A DNA stretch of 63,906 bases from a virus. The notes under the pieces are model-generated. The model searched no databases. It saw nothing but the letters and a program-made list of their open reading frames with translations, and had not been told where the DNA came from. The translations under genes and the position numbers were made by a program. The stretch covers positions 1-63,906 of the IMG/VR virus record IMGVR_UViG_3300010371_000004, one strand, 5' to 3'. Shown piece by piece: positions 6,358 to 14,089 of this stretch (its first letter is position 1; each line of letters opens with the position of its first letter).

Positions 6358-6582
6358 TCAATGCGTCACGAACCTATACTCCTGATCGTACAGCAAAGGC
6401 AACATTTCCGCGTAAGCATTCTGAATGGCCGAATCTCCGTCAGCATGTCCGCGATCCCATGCAAGATCGAACAGATAATGGCTGGCTGGCCCTGTTTGCA
6501 CTCCGTAAACAGATTCGAGACGGGCCTTCGTTGCCCGCTGATCGTCACTCAAGCGCGAAAGGTAAATTGCTTGGTCGTTCAT
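6358..6582 (-). CDS. Hypothetical protein (74 aa)
   Basis: Starts MNDQAIYLSRLSDDQRA at 6582, overlapping the upstream stop as ATGA. Helical, soluble. Second gene of a two-gene leaderless operon with 6579-6734. Function unknown. Confidence 0.72.
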   Translation of the reverse strand: MNDQAIYLSRLSDDQRATKARLESVYGVQTGPASHYLFDLAWDRGHADGDSAIQNAYAEMLPLLYDQEYRFVTH

Positions 6583-6734
6583 CGCTTCCGATCCTCTTCT
6601 ACCATCCGTCGAATGTAAGGACTCGCACCTTCTGGTTGGTTGTTGACGTGTGCCCATTGAGCCGCAGTCAGATGTACCGATCCGCGCTTGAGCTTCTTTT
6701 CATCGGCTAGTGCCGGTCTTCCCTTGCTTGCCAT
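6579..6734 (-). CDS. Small ribbon-helix-helix-like protein
   Basis: 51 aa: a basic start (MASKGRPALADEKK), a strand-like KRGSVHLTAAQW, then helices ending IRRMVEEDRKR. The layout resembles ribbon-helix-helix DNA-binding proteins and would suit an autoregulator of its own leaderless promoter (CATAAT, six bases upstream, 6741-6746). The family call is tentative. Confidence 0.65.
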   Translation of the reverse strand: MASKGRPALADEKKLKRGSVHLTAAQWAHVNNQPEGASPYIRRMVEEDRKR

Positions 6735-6740
6735 ATCCAT

Positions 6741-6746
6741 ATTATG
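6741..6746 (-). promoter_or_regulatory. Leaderless -10 element (CATAAT)
   Basis: Minus-strand CATAAT, six bases before the ATG at 6734. It faces a plus-strand start at 6859, so this is a divergent control region. Confidence 0.5.
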
Positions 6747-6858
6747 CACACTTTTCAGGATATTTAGCGATATTTTTCGTGGGCCAATAAAATGCTTGCA
6801 TTCCTGATATATGCGGTGTATCATATATCCAGCAAGCCCAAGAGGGCAAGGAAACGAA

Positions 6859-7035
6859 ATGGACAGATTCGACACACTCACCACCTACCAGCAAGAAGAT
6901 CGAGCACGACGATTCGAAGTCAAGACCATGCGAGGAACGCGGATGGGAGTTTATCGAACTCGGAAAGCAGCAGAAGCCAAGCAAACCAAGACGGTACACC
7001 AGACGTACATCGTTGAATTTTTGCAGTACGCCTAA
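6859..7035 (+). CDS. Small basic protein (58 aa)
   Basis: Starts MDRFDTLTTYQQED; rich in Arg and Lys (RARRFEVKTMRGTRMGVYRTRK). An AGGG/AAGGA purine stretch precedes the ATG. Divergent from the 6734 gene. No family recognised; nucleic-acid contact is plausible from charge only. Confidence 0.6.
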   Translation: MDRFDTLTTYQQEDRARRFEVKTMRGTRMGVYRTRKAAEAKQTKTVHQTYIVEFLQYA

Positions 7036-7173
7036 CCACCATCCCCGACCAACCACAAGGACAAAACGACGGAATTATCCCCTTCGCAAACCATAAACGG
7101 TTTGCTGAACTAACGGTTCAGGGGTTCGTTCCACTCCCACAGTGAAACAGAATGAACTTAAACGAAAACGAAA
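7036..7173. other. Intergenic region with hairpin
   Basis: No gene seen. GCAAACC (about 7088) pairs with GGTTTGC across six bases, and ACGGTT repeats occur beside it. It separates convergent genes and may end transcription, though no clear U-tract follows. Confidence 0.35.
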
Positions 7174-7344
7174 CTACTCTTGAGGCCGAACTTTCGGCTT
7201 CCGGCCCGCACCCGGCTTGTGCGGTTCTTTCTCAGGCACAGGAGCGGCAAGAGCCCGCTTTAGTGCCTGTTCTAGCGTCAGGGGATACAGAGTCAGGCGC
7301 GGTAGGCGCTCCGTGTATTCAGTGTCTTGATTCTGGTTCTTCAT
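7174..7344 (-). CDS. Small protein with PGAGRKPK tail
   Basis: 56 aa starting MKNQNQDTEYTERLPRL, with a helix LTLEQALKRAL and a basic tail PHKPGAGRKPKVRPQE. Tails of this kind occur on many phage DNA-associated proteins. It shows that the minus strand is the coding one here and that the plus-strand frame at 7152-7475 is a shadow. Confidence 0.65.
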   Translation of the reverse strand: MKNQNQDTEYTERLPRLTLYPLTLEQALKRALAAPVPEKEPHKPGAGRKPKVRPQE

Positions 7345-7365
7345 GTGAATTGCGCCTACGTGAAT

Positions 7366-7587
7366 CTATTCATGGGCTTCGGGCGTGCTTGAAGGATCTG
7401 GAGTTTTTACTGGATTCTCTGGAACGGCATGGGCTTGAGCCGCTAAGCGCTTGGCCGTTTTCTGACGCCCTTTGAACTCAGCTAGTCCGGAGTCACCTGC
7501 CTTGAAGCGATCACCGAACTTTGCCGCGCCAGCGAGTACCGAGCTTCGAAAATGTGGGGCGCATCCTTTGCCGATATCTGCAAGCAA
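7366..7587 (-). CDS. Hypothetical protein, start uncertain
   Basis: The minus frame ending AGAAKFGDRFKAGDSGLAEF... and closing at 7366 has coding-like composition and lies upstream of the 7174-7344 gene. The open frame runs to 7722, but that would overlap the solid divergent gene at 7654. A TTG at 7587 is the nearest usable canonical-type start. A GGAGGG site near 7625 points to a GTG in a different frame, so start or frame is unresolved. Confidence 0.45.
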   Translation of the reverse strand: MLADIGKGCAPHFRSSVLAGAAKFGDRFKAGDSGLAEFKGRQKTAKRLAAQAHAVPENPVKTPDPSSTPEAHE

Positions 7588-7653
7588 AACGCATCCGTCA
7601 CCGCTTGATTTAACACCACTCCCTCCGGTTAGAGGGGAAGGAAACTGAACGAA

Positions 7654-8070
7654 ATGGGAACTAATTACTACTTGAGACAGAACACTTGCCCGCATTGCGG
7701 ACGAGGTGACGAACAGATCCACATCGGTAAATCATCCGCTGGTTGGTGCTTCTCTTTGCAGGTCTTCGAGCCTTACGAAGATTGGACGCTTGACCGTTGG
7801 ATCGAGCGATTCAACGAACCAGGCGCGAAGATCTTTGACGAGTACGGCGACGAAACGCCCGTCGAAGACATGATCGAAAGAATAACCAAACGAGGTTCGG
7901 ATGATCGGTGCGATGATTGGTGGAGTGGTATCTATTCTAGCGCGGCTGACTTCTACGCCAAGAATCACGCGGAACCGGGACCGAACAACCTATACCGCCA
8001 TCAGATCGGGCCTTATTGCGTCGGCCATGGCGAAGGAACCTATGACTACATCCCAGGAGATTTTAGCTAA
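7654..8070 (+). CDS. Conserved phage protein of the MGTNYY...CPHCGR type
   Basis: This 138-aa protein begins MGTNYYLRQNTCPHCGRGDE and continues HIGKSSAGWCFSLQVF, a pattern I recognise as a widespread phage and actinobacterial hypothetical family with one CxxC pair. Its function is not known. AAGGAAACTGAACGAA precedes the ATG, so it is led by a ribosome site. It heads a plus-strand group that continues to 8707. Confidence 0.85.
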   Translation: MGTNYYLRQNTCPHCGRGDEQIHIGKSSAGWCFSLQVFEPYEDWTLDRWIERFNEPGAKIFDEYGDETPVEDMIERITKRGSDDRCDDWWSGIYSSAADFYAKNHAEPGPNNLYRHQIGPYCVGHGEGTYDYIPGDFS

Positions 8071-8104
8071 CATGCCTCCATTAACACCAGACTAGGCAAA
8101 GGAT

Positions 8105-8221
8105 TTGATAATCAACGAACTGAGAGCCTGTATCGCCAAGGAGGATCAGAAATTACACTTGAGCGTAAGTCGGTTTTTGATGGCACCGAATACGTTAGCC
8201 TTCGGTCGCTCGTTCTCATAG
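8105..8221 (+). CDS. Possible small protein (38 aa, TTG start)
   Basis: A TTG preceded by AAAGGA opens a frame LIINELRACIAKEDQ... ending at 8221. Composition is reasonable but there is no homology or coupling to support it. Confidence 0.3.
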   Translation: MIINELRACIAKEDQKLHLSVSRFLMAPNTLAFGRSFS

Positions 8222-8261
8222 CCCAACCAAGACCAACACGAGGAGAAGTCGTGGAACTGAA

Positions 8262-8501
8262 ATGAAACAATCCCTATTCAACCTAAGCATAACGTTTTGC
8301 GCCGTCTGTCTTGTTGTGATCGCCCTTTTTGCGATCTTCATTCCCAAGACAGCGCCAAAATGCCACGACTGGACAAAACTGCGCTCGATCCGAGAAGATG
8401 CAACCGGCCAACTGATCATCGACGCGCCTCTTATTGCATGTCCCTCAGATAATTGGGTCCACGGCAAAGAGGTTCCTGTTTCTAATCTGAGGCCGAAATG
8501 A
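8262..8501 (+). CDS. Small protein with N-terminal membrane segment
   Basis: 79 aa. Residues 5-28 are hydrophobic with a signal-anchor look (MKQSLFNLSITFCAVC...), followed by a soluble periplasmic or exported domain with two cysteines. It is ATGA-coupled to the next gene. Could be an exported inhibitor or lysis accessory; unproven. Confidence 0.7.
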   Translation: MKQSLFNLSITFCAVCLVVIALFAIFIPKTAPKCHDWTKLRSIREDATGQLIIDAPLIACPSDNWVHGKEVPVSNLRPK

Positions 8502-8707
8502 TCCACGAAGCATTCATGCGCCAAGGAACCGCGCACATTATCGGAAATCGTCCCGGCGTTTCCTGGTGCGGACTTCAAAACCCACAGCCAGATAAGACGA
8601 TGGTCGTGTCAGATCCTGTGTTCTCAAACGTGCCCGACCCGCGATGCAAGCAATGCCTTGCGGCCATGAATTCCGCGAAAATCCAAAGGCTCGAGCCGGT
8701 CAAATAA
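8498..8707 (+). CDS. Small Cys-containing protein (69 aa)
   Basis: Contains CGL and CKQC near the C-terminus, a possible half zinc site. ATGA-coupled to 8262-8501. A terminator-like hairpin overlaps its stop codon. No family recognised. Confidence 0.7.
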   Translation: MIHEAFMRQGTAHIIGNRPGVSWCGLQNPQPDKTMVVSDPVFSNVPDPRCKQCLAAMNSAKIQRLEPVK

Positions 8708-8724
8708 GGACCGGCTTTCCTTTT
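8694..8724 (+). terminator. Rho-independent-type terminator
   Basis: AGCCGGTC pairs with GACCGGCT (8 bp) around a seven-base loop, followed by TTCCTTTT. It ends the plus-strand group 7654-8707. Confidence 0.6.
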
Positions 8725-8843
8725 GGCTGAAATTTGCCTCTACAGCGCGATTTAAGCCGTGCAGGTCTCGGAAGTCGTCCGAATGCGACAGAACGCCGCA
8801 AATCAAGAATTTGATGGCAAGAATCATCAAAAGAGCTAGACAT
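8700..8843 (-). CDS. Possible small basic protein (47 aa)
   Basis: An ATG at 8843 overlaps the stop of the HTH gene by a few bases. The product is basic (RPARLKSRCRGKFQPKGKP). It overlaps the convergent terminator, so support is limited to coupling and composition. Confidence 0.35.
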   Translation of the reverse strand: MSSSFDDSCHQILDLRRSVAFGRLPRPARLKSRCRGKFQPKGKPVLI

Positions 8844-9207
8844 CCTGCGCCGTCAAAAGTAATTGGCCTTTGGGATTGGCTTTTATAAGCGTGTAGGATC
8901 GTCGAAACTCTGCCACCGAATGCCGGTAAATCTGTGTCGGTCCGCCATATCCCCGAAGTTCGAGGATTCCTTTCGAGAGGTCCCAAGCAAATGGACCCGC
9001 GTCTAATCCTCTGCGGCTGAATGTGTCGCCCGCTCGAACGATTCCCGCATGGAGAACTGGACTATTACCAGCATTCTCTTTTAGTTTTTCCTCACTAATC
9101 CAGCGAGCGATTGTAGGTTCAGGAATGCCGTGCTTTTCGGAAATCTCTCTGGCCGACATTCTAGATCGGTCTAGCATTGCCGCTTTTCGATCCTCAGGGC
9201 TGTGCAT
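8836..9207 (-). CDS. Helix-turn-helix protein
   Basis: 123 aa starting MHSPEDRKAAMLDRSRM. Residues 4-40 form a helix-turn-helix of the homeodomain/transposase type (SAREISEKHGIPEPTIARWI), followed by a beta-rich domain. It probably binds DNA, either as a regulator or a small-terminase-like protein. It overlaps the end of the upstream gene by 14 bases. Which of these it is cannot be decided from sequence. Confidence 0.7.
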   Translation of the reverse strand: MHSPEDRKAAMLDRSRMSAREISEKHGIPEPTIARWISEEKLKENAGNSPVLHAGIVRAGDTFSRRGLDAGPFAWDLSKGILELRGYGGPTQIYRHSVAEFRRSYTLIKANPKGQLLLTAQDV

Positions 9208-9493
9208 TCTCAACCTCCGACACGCTGAACCCGTTCGCAACAAATAGCGCCTTTAATTTTTCCGCTGGTTTTTGGTTTGAATTGGTGACCGATATTTCAA
9301 CCGTTGCCCCGTCGATCTGAAATGGGCTCTTGACGTGCCATGTCGTTTTTCCTGCGCGGATCTCTAACCCGTTGGGAAAGTCGATTCTGTGGTCAAAACC
9401 GAACGTCCATCCGCTTGGCACAATTACGTCTTGGCCTACGTGGACGATAACGCCTCCGCTGCACTGGATTCTGCCTGAGAGGGTTATTGTCAT
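9194..9493 (-). CDS. Hypothetical beta-rich protein (99 aa)
   Basis: Strand-rich, no cysteines until late, ending SVSEVENAQP. ATGA-coupled to the 9490-9744 gene. No family recognised. Confidence 0.7.
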   Translation of the reverse strand: MTITLSGRIQCSGGVIVHVGQDVIVPSGWTFGFDHRIDFPNGLEIRAGKTTWHVKSPFQIDGATVEISVTNSNQKPAEKLKALFVANGFSVSEVENAQP

Positions 9494-9744
9494 GGGGTCA
9501 CCGGCTCTTTTGCAGCGTGGATATAGTCTAGAGTTTCATCCCACATTAGATCGCCGTCGAGAAAGTCTATAGCCTCATCTAGCGACAGGAACAGCCGCTC
9601 CGTAGGCAGCAGCGAACCGACGCCATCGACATTCGCGCCACTGTCTGAATAGTTGAACGCGGTTATCTTCCCGACCTGGATCTGCCATTCCTGGATTCCT
9701 TTTGGCGCATACCAAACGGTGTCACCTACTCGTAAATCGGTCAC
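9490..9744 (-). CDS. Hypothetical acidic protein (84 aa)
   Basis: Begins MTDLRVGDTVWYAPKG, a short SH3-like or small-barrel opening, then an acidic helix. ATGA-coupled on both sides. Function unknown. Confidence 0.7.
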   Translation of the reverse strand: MTDLRVGDTVWYAPKGIQEWQIQVGKITAFNYSDSGANVDGVGSLLPTERLFLSLDEAIDFLDGDLMWDETLDYIHAAKEPVTP

Positions 9745-9953
9745 TTGCTCACCATCTCCTCTACCTGTTCCCGTGTCTCAAAAAGCCAGGGGATAGGTAC
9801 CGTTTCTTCACCTGGATTTGGCCCAATATCTCGGGTCATTACCGCGTGTGTTTTGTCAGTGTTCAATTCCTTGAACGTTCCGCTACGGATCTCGGGGTTG
9901 CTCCGAGTCCGAAAGAAATAAGAAATACCTTCCTGTAAATCCAGTTTTGTCAT
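9741..9953 (-). CDS. Hypothetical protein (70 aa)
   Basis: Starts MTKLDLQEGISYF with GGAGATAGG upstream; a TTG five codons earlier is an alternative. First gene of the 9953-8836 operon. No family recognised. Confidence 0.68.
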   Translation of the reverse strand: MTKLDLQEGISYFFRTRSNPEIRSGTFKELNTDKTHAVMTRDIGPNPGEETVPIPWLFETREQVEEMVSK

Positions 9954-10052
9954 GTCGCCTATCTCCAAATCCGGGAATCAAAACGGTTCCGGTTCGCCGG
10001 AACAATATCTCCCCCTACCCCCTCTTCCTCTAAGAAGCGGGGGCTATTTCCG

Positions 10053-10143
10053 AAGACTGCAAGACTGCAAGGATGCAAACGAGTCCTAAGACTGCAAGCA
10101 CACCCCGTAATCATGCAAAGCAATTTGCAGTCTTTGCAGTGTT
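10053..10143. repeat. Iteron-like AAGACTGCAA repeats
   Basis: AAGACTGCAA occurs as direct copies at 10053-10062, 10061-10070 (overlapping by two bases) and 10088-10097, with degenerate GGATGCAA between. Inverted TTGCAGTCTT lies at 10125-10134 and TTGCAGTGTT at 10134-10143. A further partial copy (CTAAGACTGCA) is at about 42742. The cluster lies between two divergent operons, 0.7 kb from the primase-helicase gene. It may be an origin or an operator array. Confidence 0.55.
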
Positions 10144-10170
10144 AGATTCATTCTACACTTAACCGTATGG

Positions 10171-10176
10171 TATATT
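10171..10176 (+). promoter_or_regulatory. Leaderless -10 element (TATATT)
   Basis: TGGTATATTG with TATATT five bases before the ATG at 10182. The same TGGTATATT precedes the gene at 34443 and TGGTATAAT lies at 42673 on the other strand. Confidence 0.6.
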
Positions 10177-10181
10177 GTCTT

Positions 10182-10844
10182 ATGCCGACAATTAAGCGAA
10201 GAAAACGACGCAAGATCGAACAGGTTCACCCATCGTCTAGGCGTCGAAAATGTTGGAAGGACCCAATTTACATCGAAAGTTCCGTGGCGCTTGTAGTCCT
10301 TACGAAAGGCGCTTTCGCCTTGGTGGACGCCGAGGATGCGGAGCGATTGAATCAGCATCCCTGGCATGTCGACAGCGGGCTCTATGCTCATAACGACAAC
10401 TTGGGAGGTATGCACCGTTTTGTCATGGGTCTTGCTAAAACCGATCCGCGCATCGTTGACCATTTGAACGGCTTGCGGTACGACAATCGAAAGAAAAACC
10501 TGTCTATTTGTAATCAGCAGCAAAACATGGCTTCGGCATCGTTGGCTAAAAAGCGGCCGGGCGATCTTCCGGTAGGAGTAGGATGTAACGGAAAACGCTT
10601 TTCGGCTCAAGGTCCGTGCGGATACCTCGGAACGTTCGATAGTCCACGAGAAGCCGTCATTGCTCGAATCATCGCGTATGAGGTCTACAAACGCGAGAAG
10701 AGAAGCGTAAGATGGTCCGCGTGTTTCAGTGGAAATATCGAAGGTCCGCTGCATCCTGCGTGGCTCGAATACCTGGGCGTTACTACTCATCAAATGGATC
10801 AACTTGCATCATCCATACTCCATCAGGCCGCTTCACCGTCATAA
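10182..10844 (+). CDS. HNH homing-endonuclease-like protein
   Basis: A 220-aa protein of the common phage free-standing HNH type. A strand block FALVDAEDAERLNQHPWHV comes first. The HNH-like core follows, with MHRFVMGL, then IVDHLNGLRYDNRKKNLSICN, where DH and the paired N residues match the family. An AP2-like segment (GKRFSAQG...YLGTFDSPREAV) comes last. Such genes spread by cutting gene-less relatives. The ATG at 10182 is chosen because of the leaderless -10 just before it. Its 3' end overlaps the primase gene by 62 bases in convergent orientation. Confidence 0.85.
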   Translation: MPTIKRRKRRKIEQVHPSSRRRKCWKDPIYIESSVALVVLTKGAFALVDAEDAERLNQHPWHVDSGLYAHNDNLGGMHRFVMGLAKTDPRIVDHLNGLRYDNRKKNLSICNQQQNMASASLAKKRPGDLPVGVGCNGKRFSAQGPCGYLGTFDSPREAVIARIIAYEVYKREKRSVRWSACFSGNIEGPLHPAWLEYLGVTTHQMDQLASSILHQAASPS

Positions 10845-12573
10845 CCTTTAGTTCGTCCCGTGCGGTTGACACCGTGCGGGAACTTATACCAGCCGCGCCG
10901 CACTTCTCATAAACGATCTTGCTTTCGACGTATACGCCAGTGCATATCTCCCGAATGAGGGCCTTCGCTGCCGTGACCTTCGATCTTCCCCCGGCGTCTC
11001 TTGTCGCTCCCGCCTCATCCGAGGGATCAAACGGGTTGCCAGCGTTCTTGATGTACTGGACTTCCAAATCCACACGGCGGTAAATAAAGTGATCGGCTTT
11101 CGGAACAAGCAAACTGCCTTTTTCGCAGGTCACTACTACGGCCCCGTGGTTCGTCGGGTGCTTGCGGCAAACCATTTGCCCACGGTGGGAATTTCTGAAC
11201 TGCACCGATCCGATGCCGACCTGTGAAGCATCTTCGATCTTGCCCTTTTTGAAATGGCGCAGGTCCCAAAACGTGCAGCCGGTTTTCGATGCTACGACGT
11301 TCAAGATCTCCATGACCCGCAATACGTCTAACGCTGTGTTGGCGTCCTTGACGATGTTCTGGCAGAAGTACATGAACGCATCGACAATGCAAAGCTTGAT
11401 ACCGTTGTCTTCGATAGTCTCTTCAACGAGTCGCAACCCATCACGATCAAACACAATATCGTCTCCCGCGAAAAGGATCATGCCAGGTACGCCACCGTTC
11501 GCCAGGTAGACCGTCATCAACTCTTCGTCGGTGTCTTCCCGCTTGTGCATGTACAGCGTCTTTACAGGGCCTTCCGGTAGTGGTTGGAAGTCCAGCGGAT
11601 GTAGCCCTCGTGACATTGCCGCTGCCCATGCCAGCGCCAAACTCGTTTTGCCTACGCCACCGTCGCCGTCAAGCAAAATGCACTTGCCTTTCGGTAGATA
11701 TGGCTCTGCTAGATATTCTGGGTTTGACCATCCTTGCGCCATGTCCGGCTGACGGACAGTAAGGCCCCGCTTGGGCATCAGGTCAAGACGTTTGACGAAC
11801 TGTGTCTCAGTGAATCCGGCCTCGAAGTGATCGAACCCATCATCGTGATCGCCGGTCGTTGCTGACTGGACAACCTCCACATAAGCAGCGACACCTTTAA
11901 GTTGAGAGGCGATGTAAGCCGCGTAAGCTTCCCCGGTTTCGTCTCGGTCGGCAATGATAACGACCTTCGCAGATTTGAAAAACTTGGTGTGCTCGGGAAG
12001 CCATTTCGAGCCGGGGTTATCCTTGTGCGCTCCCCCCGGTTGGCACGTTGCGGTTAGGCCCTTGGTTCGCAGTCGGTCTACCGCTTTTTCGCCTTCGCAG
12101 ATATAGACCGTCTTGCCGCTTCGCATGGCTTGCAGTAGGTCCGCGACACGGTACAGGATCTTTGATTTACCATTGAGACTCGAAAGGTCTTTGTCATATG
12201 CTCCGAGTCCAAGTTCTATGCGCTGAAAGAAGTTCTTTTTGCCATCCTTCCCTAGAAACCGTACCTTCTCAAAAACGTACTTGCCTTCAAGGTCGTAATA
12301 CTTGTAGACCGTTTGGGTGCCGTTGGTTAGCGTCCTTTCAATGGCTGAAATGCGCCGGTCGTCTTCTTCCATGTTCAGCGCGGACAGTATTGCGGACTCA
12401 CTGCAACCGGCTTGGCATTTGACGTGTAGCCATCCGTCCTTTTCCCAAACCGCAAACGATGGGGAATCATCTTCGTGCGCGGGGCATTTTGCCGAAACCA
12501 TCCGGCATCCGTCCTTTGTTCTGACCTTGCGCTTATCCGGGTCTAAGCGGCCCGCGAACTCGTCAAGCGTCAT
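10783..12573 (-). CDS. Primase-helicase (CHC2 zinc finger, TOPRIM, RecA-like ATPase)
   Basis: This 596-aa protein is a replicative fusion. A CHC2-like zinc motif (C30, H33, C53, C57) is followed by a TOPRIM domain with E160 in VYICEGEKAVD and D209/D211 in IIADRDETG. A RecA/RepA-like ATPase follows, with Walker A GDGGVGKT at 303-310 and IVDAF as Walker B. A winged-helix-like tail includes SSRTVSTARDELK. It should prime and unwind DNA at the phage fork. It shares a four-base overlap with the nuclease gene upstream. Confidence 0.92.
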   Translation of the reverse strand: MTLDEFAGRLDPDKRKVRTKDGCRMVSAKCPAHEDDSPSFAVWEKDGWLHVKCQAGCSESAILSALNMEEDDRRISAIERTLTNGTQTVYKYYDLEGKYVFEKVRFLGKDGKKNFFQRIELGLGAYDKDLSSLNGKSKILYRVADLLQAMRSGKTVYICEGEKAVDRLRTKGLTATCQPGGAHKDNPGSKWLPEHTKFFKSAKVVIIADRDETGEAYAAYIASQLKGVAAYVEVVQSATTGDHDDGFDHFEAGFTETQFVKRLDLMPKRGLTVRQPDMAQGWSNPEYLAEPYLPKGKCILLDGDGGVGKTSLALAWAAAMSRGLHPLDFQPLPEGPVKTLYMHKREDTDEELMTVYLANGGVPGMILFAGDDIVFDRDGLRLVEETIEDNGIKLCIVDAFMYFCQNIVKDANTALDVLRVMEILNVVASKTGCTFWDLRHFKKGKIEDASQVGIGSVQFRNSHRGQMVCRKHPTNHGAVVVTCEKGSLLVPKADHFIYRRVDLEVQYIKNAGNPFDPSDEAGATRDAGGRSKVTAAKALIREICTGVYVESKIVYEKCGAAGISSRTVSTARDELKVMTVKRPDGVWMMQVDPFDE

Positions 12574-13130
12574 GACCTAGGCTTCCATTGACCAGCGTTC
12601 TTGCAGTCATTCCAGATTGTTTGAAAGTTGACAACGCCCGGTATGGATCGTTCTCGAAAATGCGGGCTTGCACCCTTCACGATATCTACCGTCGTGCCGT
12701 CTCGATCTCTCCACCATGCGAGCGAGGATTCCCAGCCTTTGGTGCCGCTCACGAATTCCAGCAATACAGTCTCGCTGAATCCGGTGCTATTGAGATACAC
12801 GCCAAGAGTGTCTTGAGGATGCCAGGAGCCCCAAAGTCTAGGACCGAGCGCCAATATGCACTCTCCGGAACACCTGGCAGCACGGATAATCTCGGGATCT
12901 CTGAAAAGATACTCAAAGGCATCAACTGCTTTGACTTCCACATAAAGCGGCGGTAGCCCAATGGAGGTTAAGCGGAAATCTGGAATCCAACCGGACCACG
13001 CAACAAACGGCTCGTACTCCCATTTCCATCCCAACGCATCGAAGCAACGCGCCCAATGAGCCTCAAGCATAGACCGGAATTGTACGCCTTTATATTCCGT
13101 GGGCTTGGGTGGTATCGAACGGTCAGGCAT
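12570..13130 (-). CDS. PD-(D/E)XK nuclease-like protein
   Basis: In this 186-aa protein the N-terminal half matches the phage endonuclease pattern: FRSMLEAHWARCFDALGW (E23), WIPDF (D51) and YVEVKA (E65, K67). These are the catalytic residues of the PD-(D/E)XK fold. It probably processes recombination or replication intermediates, or degrades host DNA. It is ATGA-linked to the primase-helicase, which supports a replication role. No ribosome site is obvious before its ATG. Confidence 0.75.
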   Translation of the reverse strand: MPDRSIPPKPTEYKGVQFRSMLEAHWARCFDALGWKWEYEPFVAWSGWIPDFRLTSIGLPPLYVEVKAVDAFEYLFRDPEIIRAARCSGECILALGPRLWGSWHPQDTLGVYLNSTGFSETVLLEFVSGTKGWESSLAWWRDRDGTTVDIVKGASPHFRERSIPGVVNFQTIWNDCKNAGQWKPRS

Positions 13131-13141
13131 TAGCGCCGACC

Positions 13142-13246
13142 CCGAATATTAGAAAGCCCTGCGGGGGTCCGGTGGGTCGCGTGGCAGAAAGAGGCTTGCC
13201 GCCACCGAGACACACCCCGTAGAGCGTTGCAAAGACTAATATTCGG
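13142..13246. other. Nested inverted-repeat element (structured RNA, MITE or replication hairpin)
   Basis: CCGAATATTAG (13142-13152) is perfectly inverted at 13236-13246. Inside it, GCCCTGCGGGG (13156-13166) pairs with CCCCGTAGAGC (13215-13225) at ten of eleven positions. Inside that, GTGGCA (13181-13186) pairs with TGCCgCCAC (13197-13205) with one bulge. Three nested stems over 105 bases in a gap between two genes cannot be chance. Both ends carry TAATAT. Function unknown. Confidence 0.6.
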
Positions 13247-13366
13247 TTGTAATGGTTCCATTTTTCCTCAATCAACGGACGCGACTCCGTGGCGTACTCG
13301 CCTTTTTTAGTTTACCTTCTCTTCCAATTCAACACAAGTCTAGTTTTTCTTTGTCTCTACTGGGGG
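13247..13366. other. Gene-free stretch after the inverted-repeat element
   Basis: No gene or strong hairpin seen. It is T-rich on the plus strand (CTTTTTTAG, AGTTTTTCTTTG), which on the minus strand gives A-tracts downstream of the methyltransferase stop. Confidence 0.3.
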
Positions 13367-14089
13367 TTATTCGATTGGTGAGAGGGATTCAAAGTCTAGC
13401 GGTATGTCTTTTGGCTTTGGTGGATCTATTGGGCCGAAGTCCATGATTTCCTGACTCAACCTTAATGCCGATAGCTCGCAAAACTGCTCTTCCTTCTCAA
13501 TTCCGATAGCCTTTCGTCCGTGTCTTTTAGCCGCCATCAAAGTCGTACCGCTGCCCAAGAACGGATCAATGATTAGCTCCTGCTCTGTGAAGAACCGCAA
13601 CATTATCCGCTCCCATGATGGCAAATCCTTTGGGCATGGGTGAGGTATGGGACCCGCACCCGCACCCGCACCCGCACCCGTCCTTTGCGCCGTGCTTATG
13701 TAGTCCTGCCAAGCATCGTGTCCGACTCGCTGTTTTGGCTTTCCGTAGACCAGGATGGGCTCCCATACATTAAATCCGCCGATAGAAGACGGTGAGCACT
13801 GATTCGGCTTGAACCACGCACATACCCACGTAGGCAATTCGATTGCGAGCCACATTGAAAGATTGACGGTACCGGGTGAGAACACAATCGGCCGAGGACA
13901 AAGTTCAAACCACGTTCGACACCATTCGCTGTAATCTTTCCGCTTGTCGCCCTCGCAATAAGCCAGACCGACGTTGTAAGGAGGATCGGTCAAAACAGAG
14001 GCGTCACGCGGCAACTCTGGCAGGATCTCGCGACAATCGCCGTGGTAAATGACAATGCCATCTTTCTCGTAATAAGGCTTTATAGGCAC
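13367..14089 (-). CDS. DNA N4/N6 methyltransferase (beta-class order)
   Basis: In this 240-aa protein the catalytic DPPY motif (35-38) comes before the AdoMet-binding DPFLGSGTT motif (175-183), the order of beta-class adenine-N6 or cytosine-N4 methyltransferases. It modifies phage or host DNA, probably to evade restriction. The start is GTG with GGGAGGATGAGAC upstream. Residues 138-146 are a Gly-Ala run encoded by a six-base tandem repeat at about 13650-13680, in the target-recognition linker, which could vary in length without breaking the frame. No partner restriction gene is seen. Confidence 0.9.
   Translation of the reverse strand: MPIKPYYEKDGIVIYHGDCREILPELPRDASVLTDPPYNVGLAYCEGDKRKDYSEWCRTWFELCPRPIVFSPGTVNLSMWLAIELPTWVCAWFKPNQCSPSSIGGFNVWEPILVYGKPKQRVGHDAWQDYISTAQRTGAGAGAGAGPIPHPCPKDLPSWERIMLRFFTEQELIIDPFLGSGTTLMAAKRHGRKAIGIEKEEQFCELSALRLSQEIMDFGPIDPPKPKDIPLDFESLSPIE

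Noticed and set aside
7152-7475. Plus-strand open frame of 107 codons
   Set aside because: The minus strand carries a more convincing gene (7174-7344, with a PGAGRKPK tail) and a second minus frame overlaps the rest, so this is a shadow.
13640-13685. Short tandem repeat that might suggest a CRISPR array
   Set aside because: Six-base units without spacers, inside a methyltransferase coding frame. No CRISPR array is present in the window.
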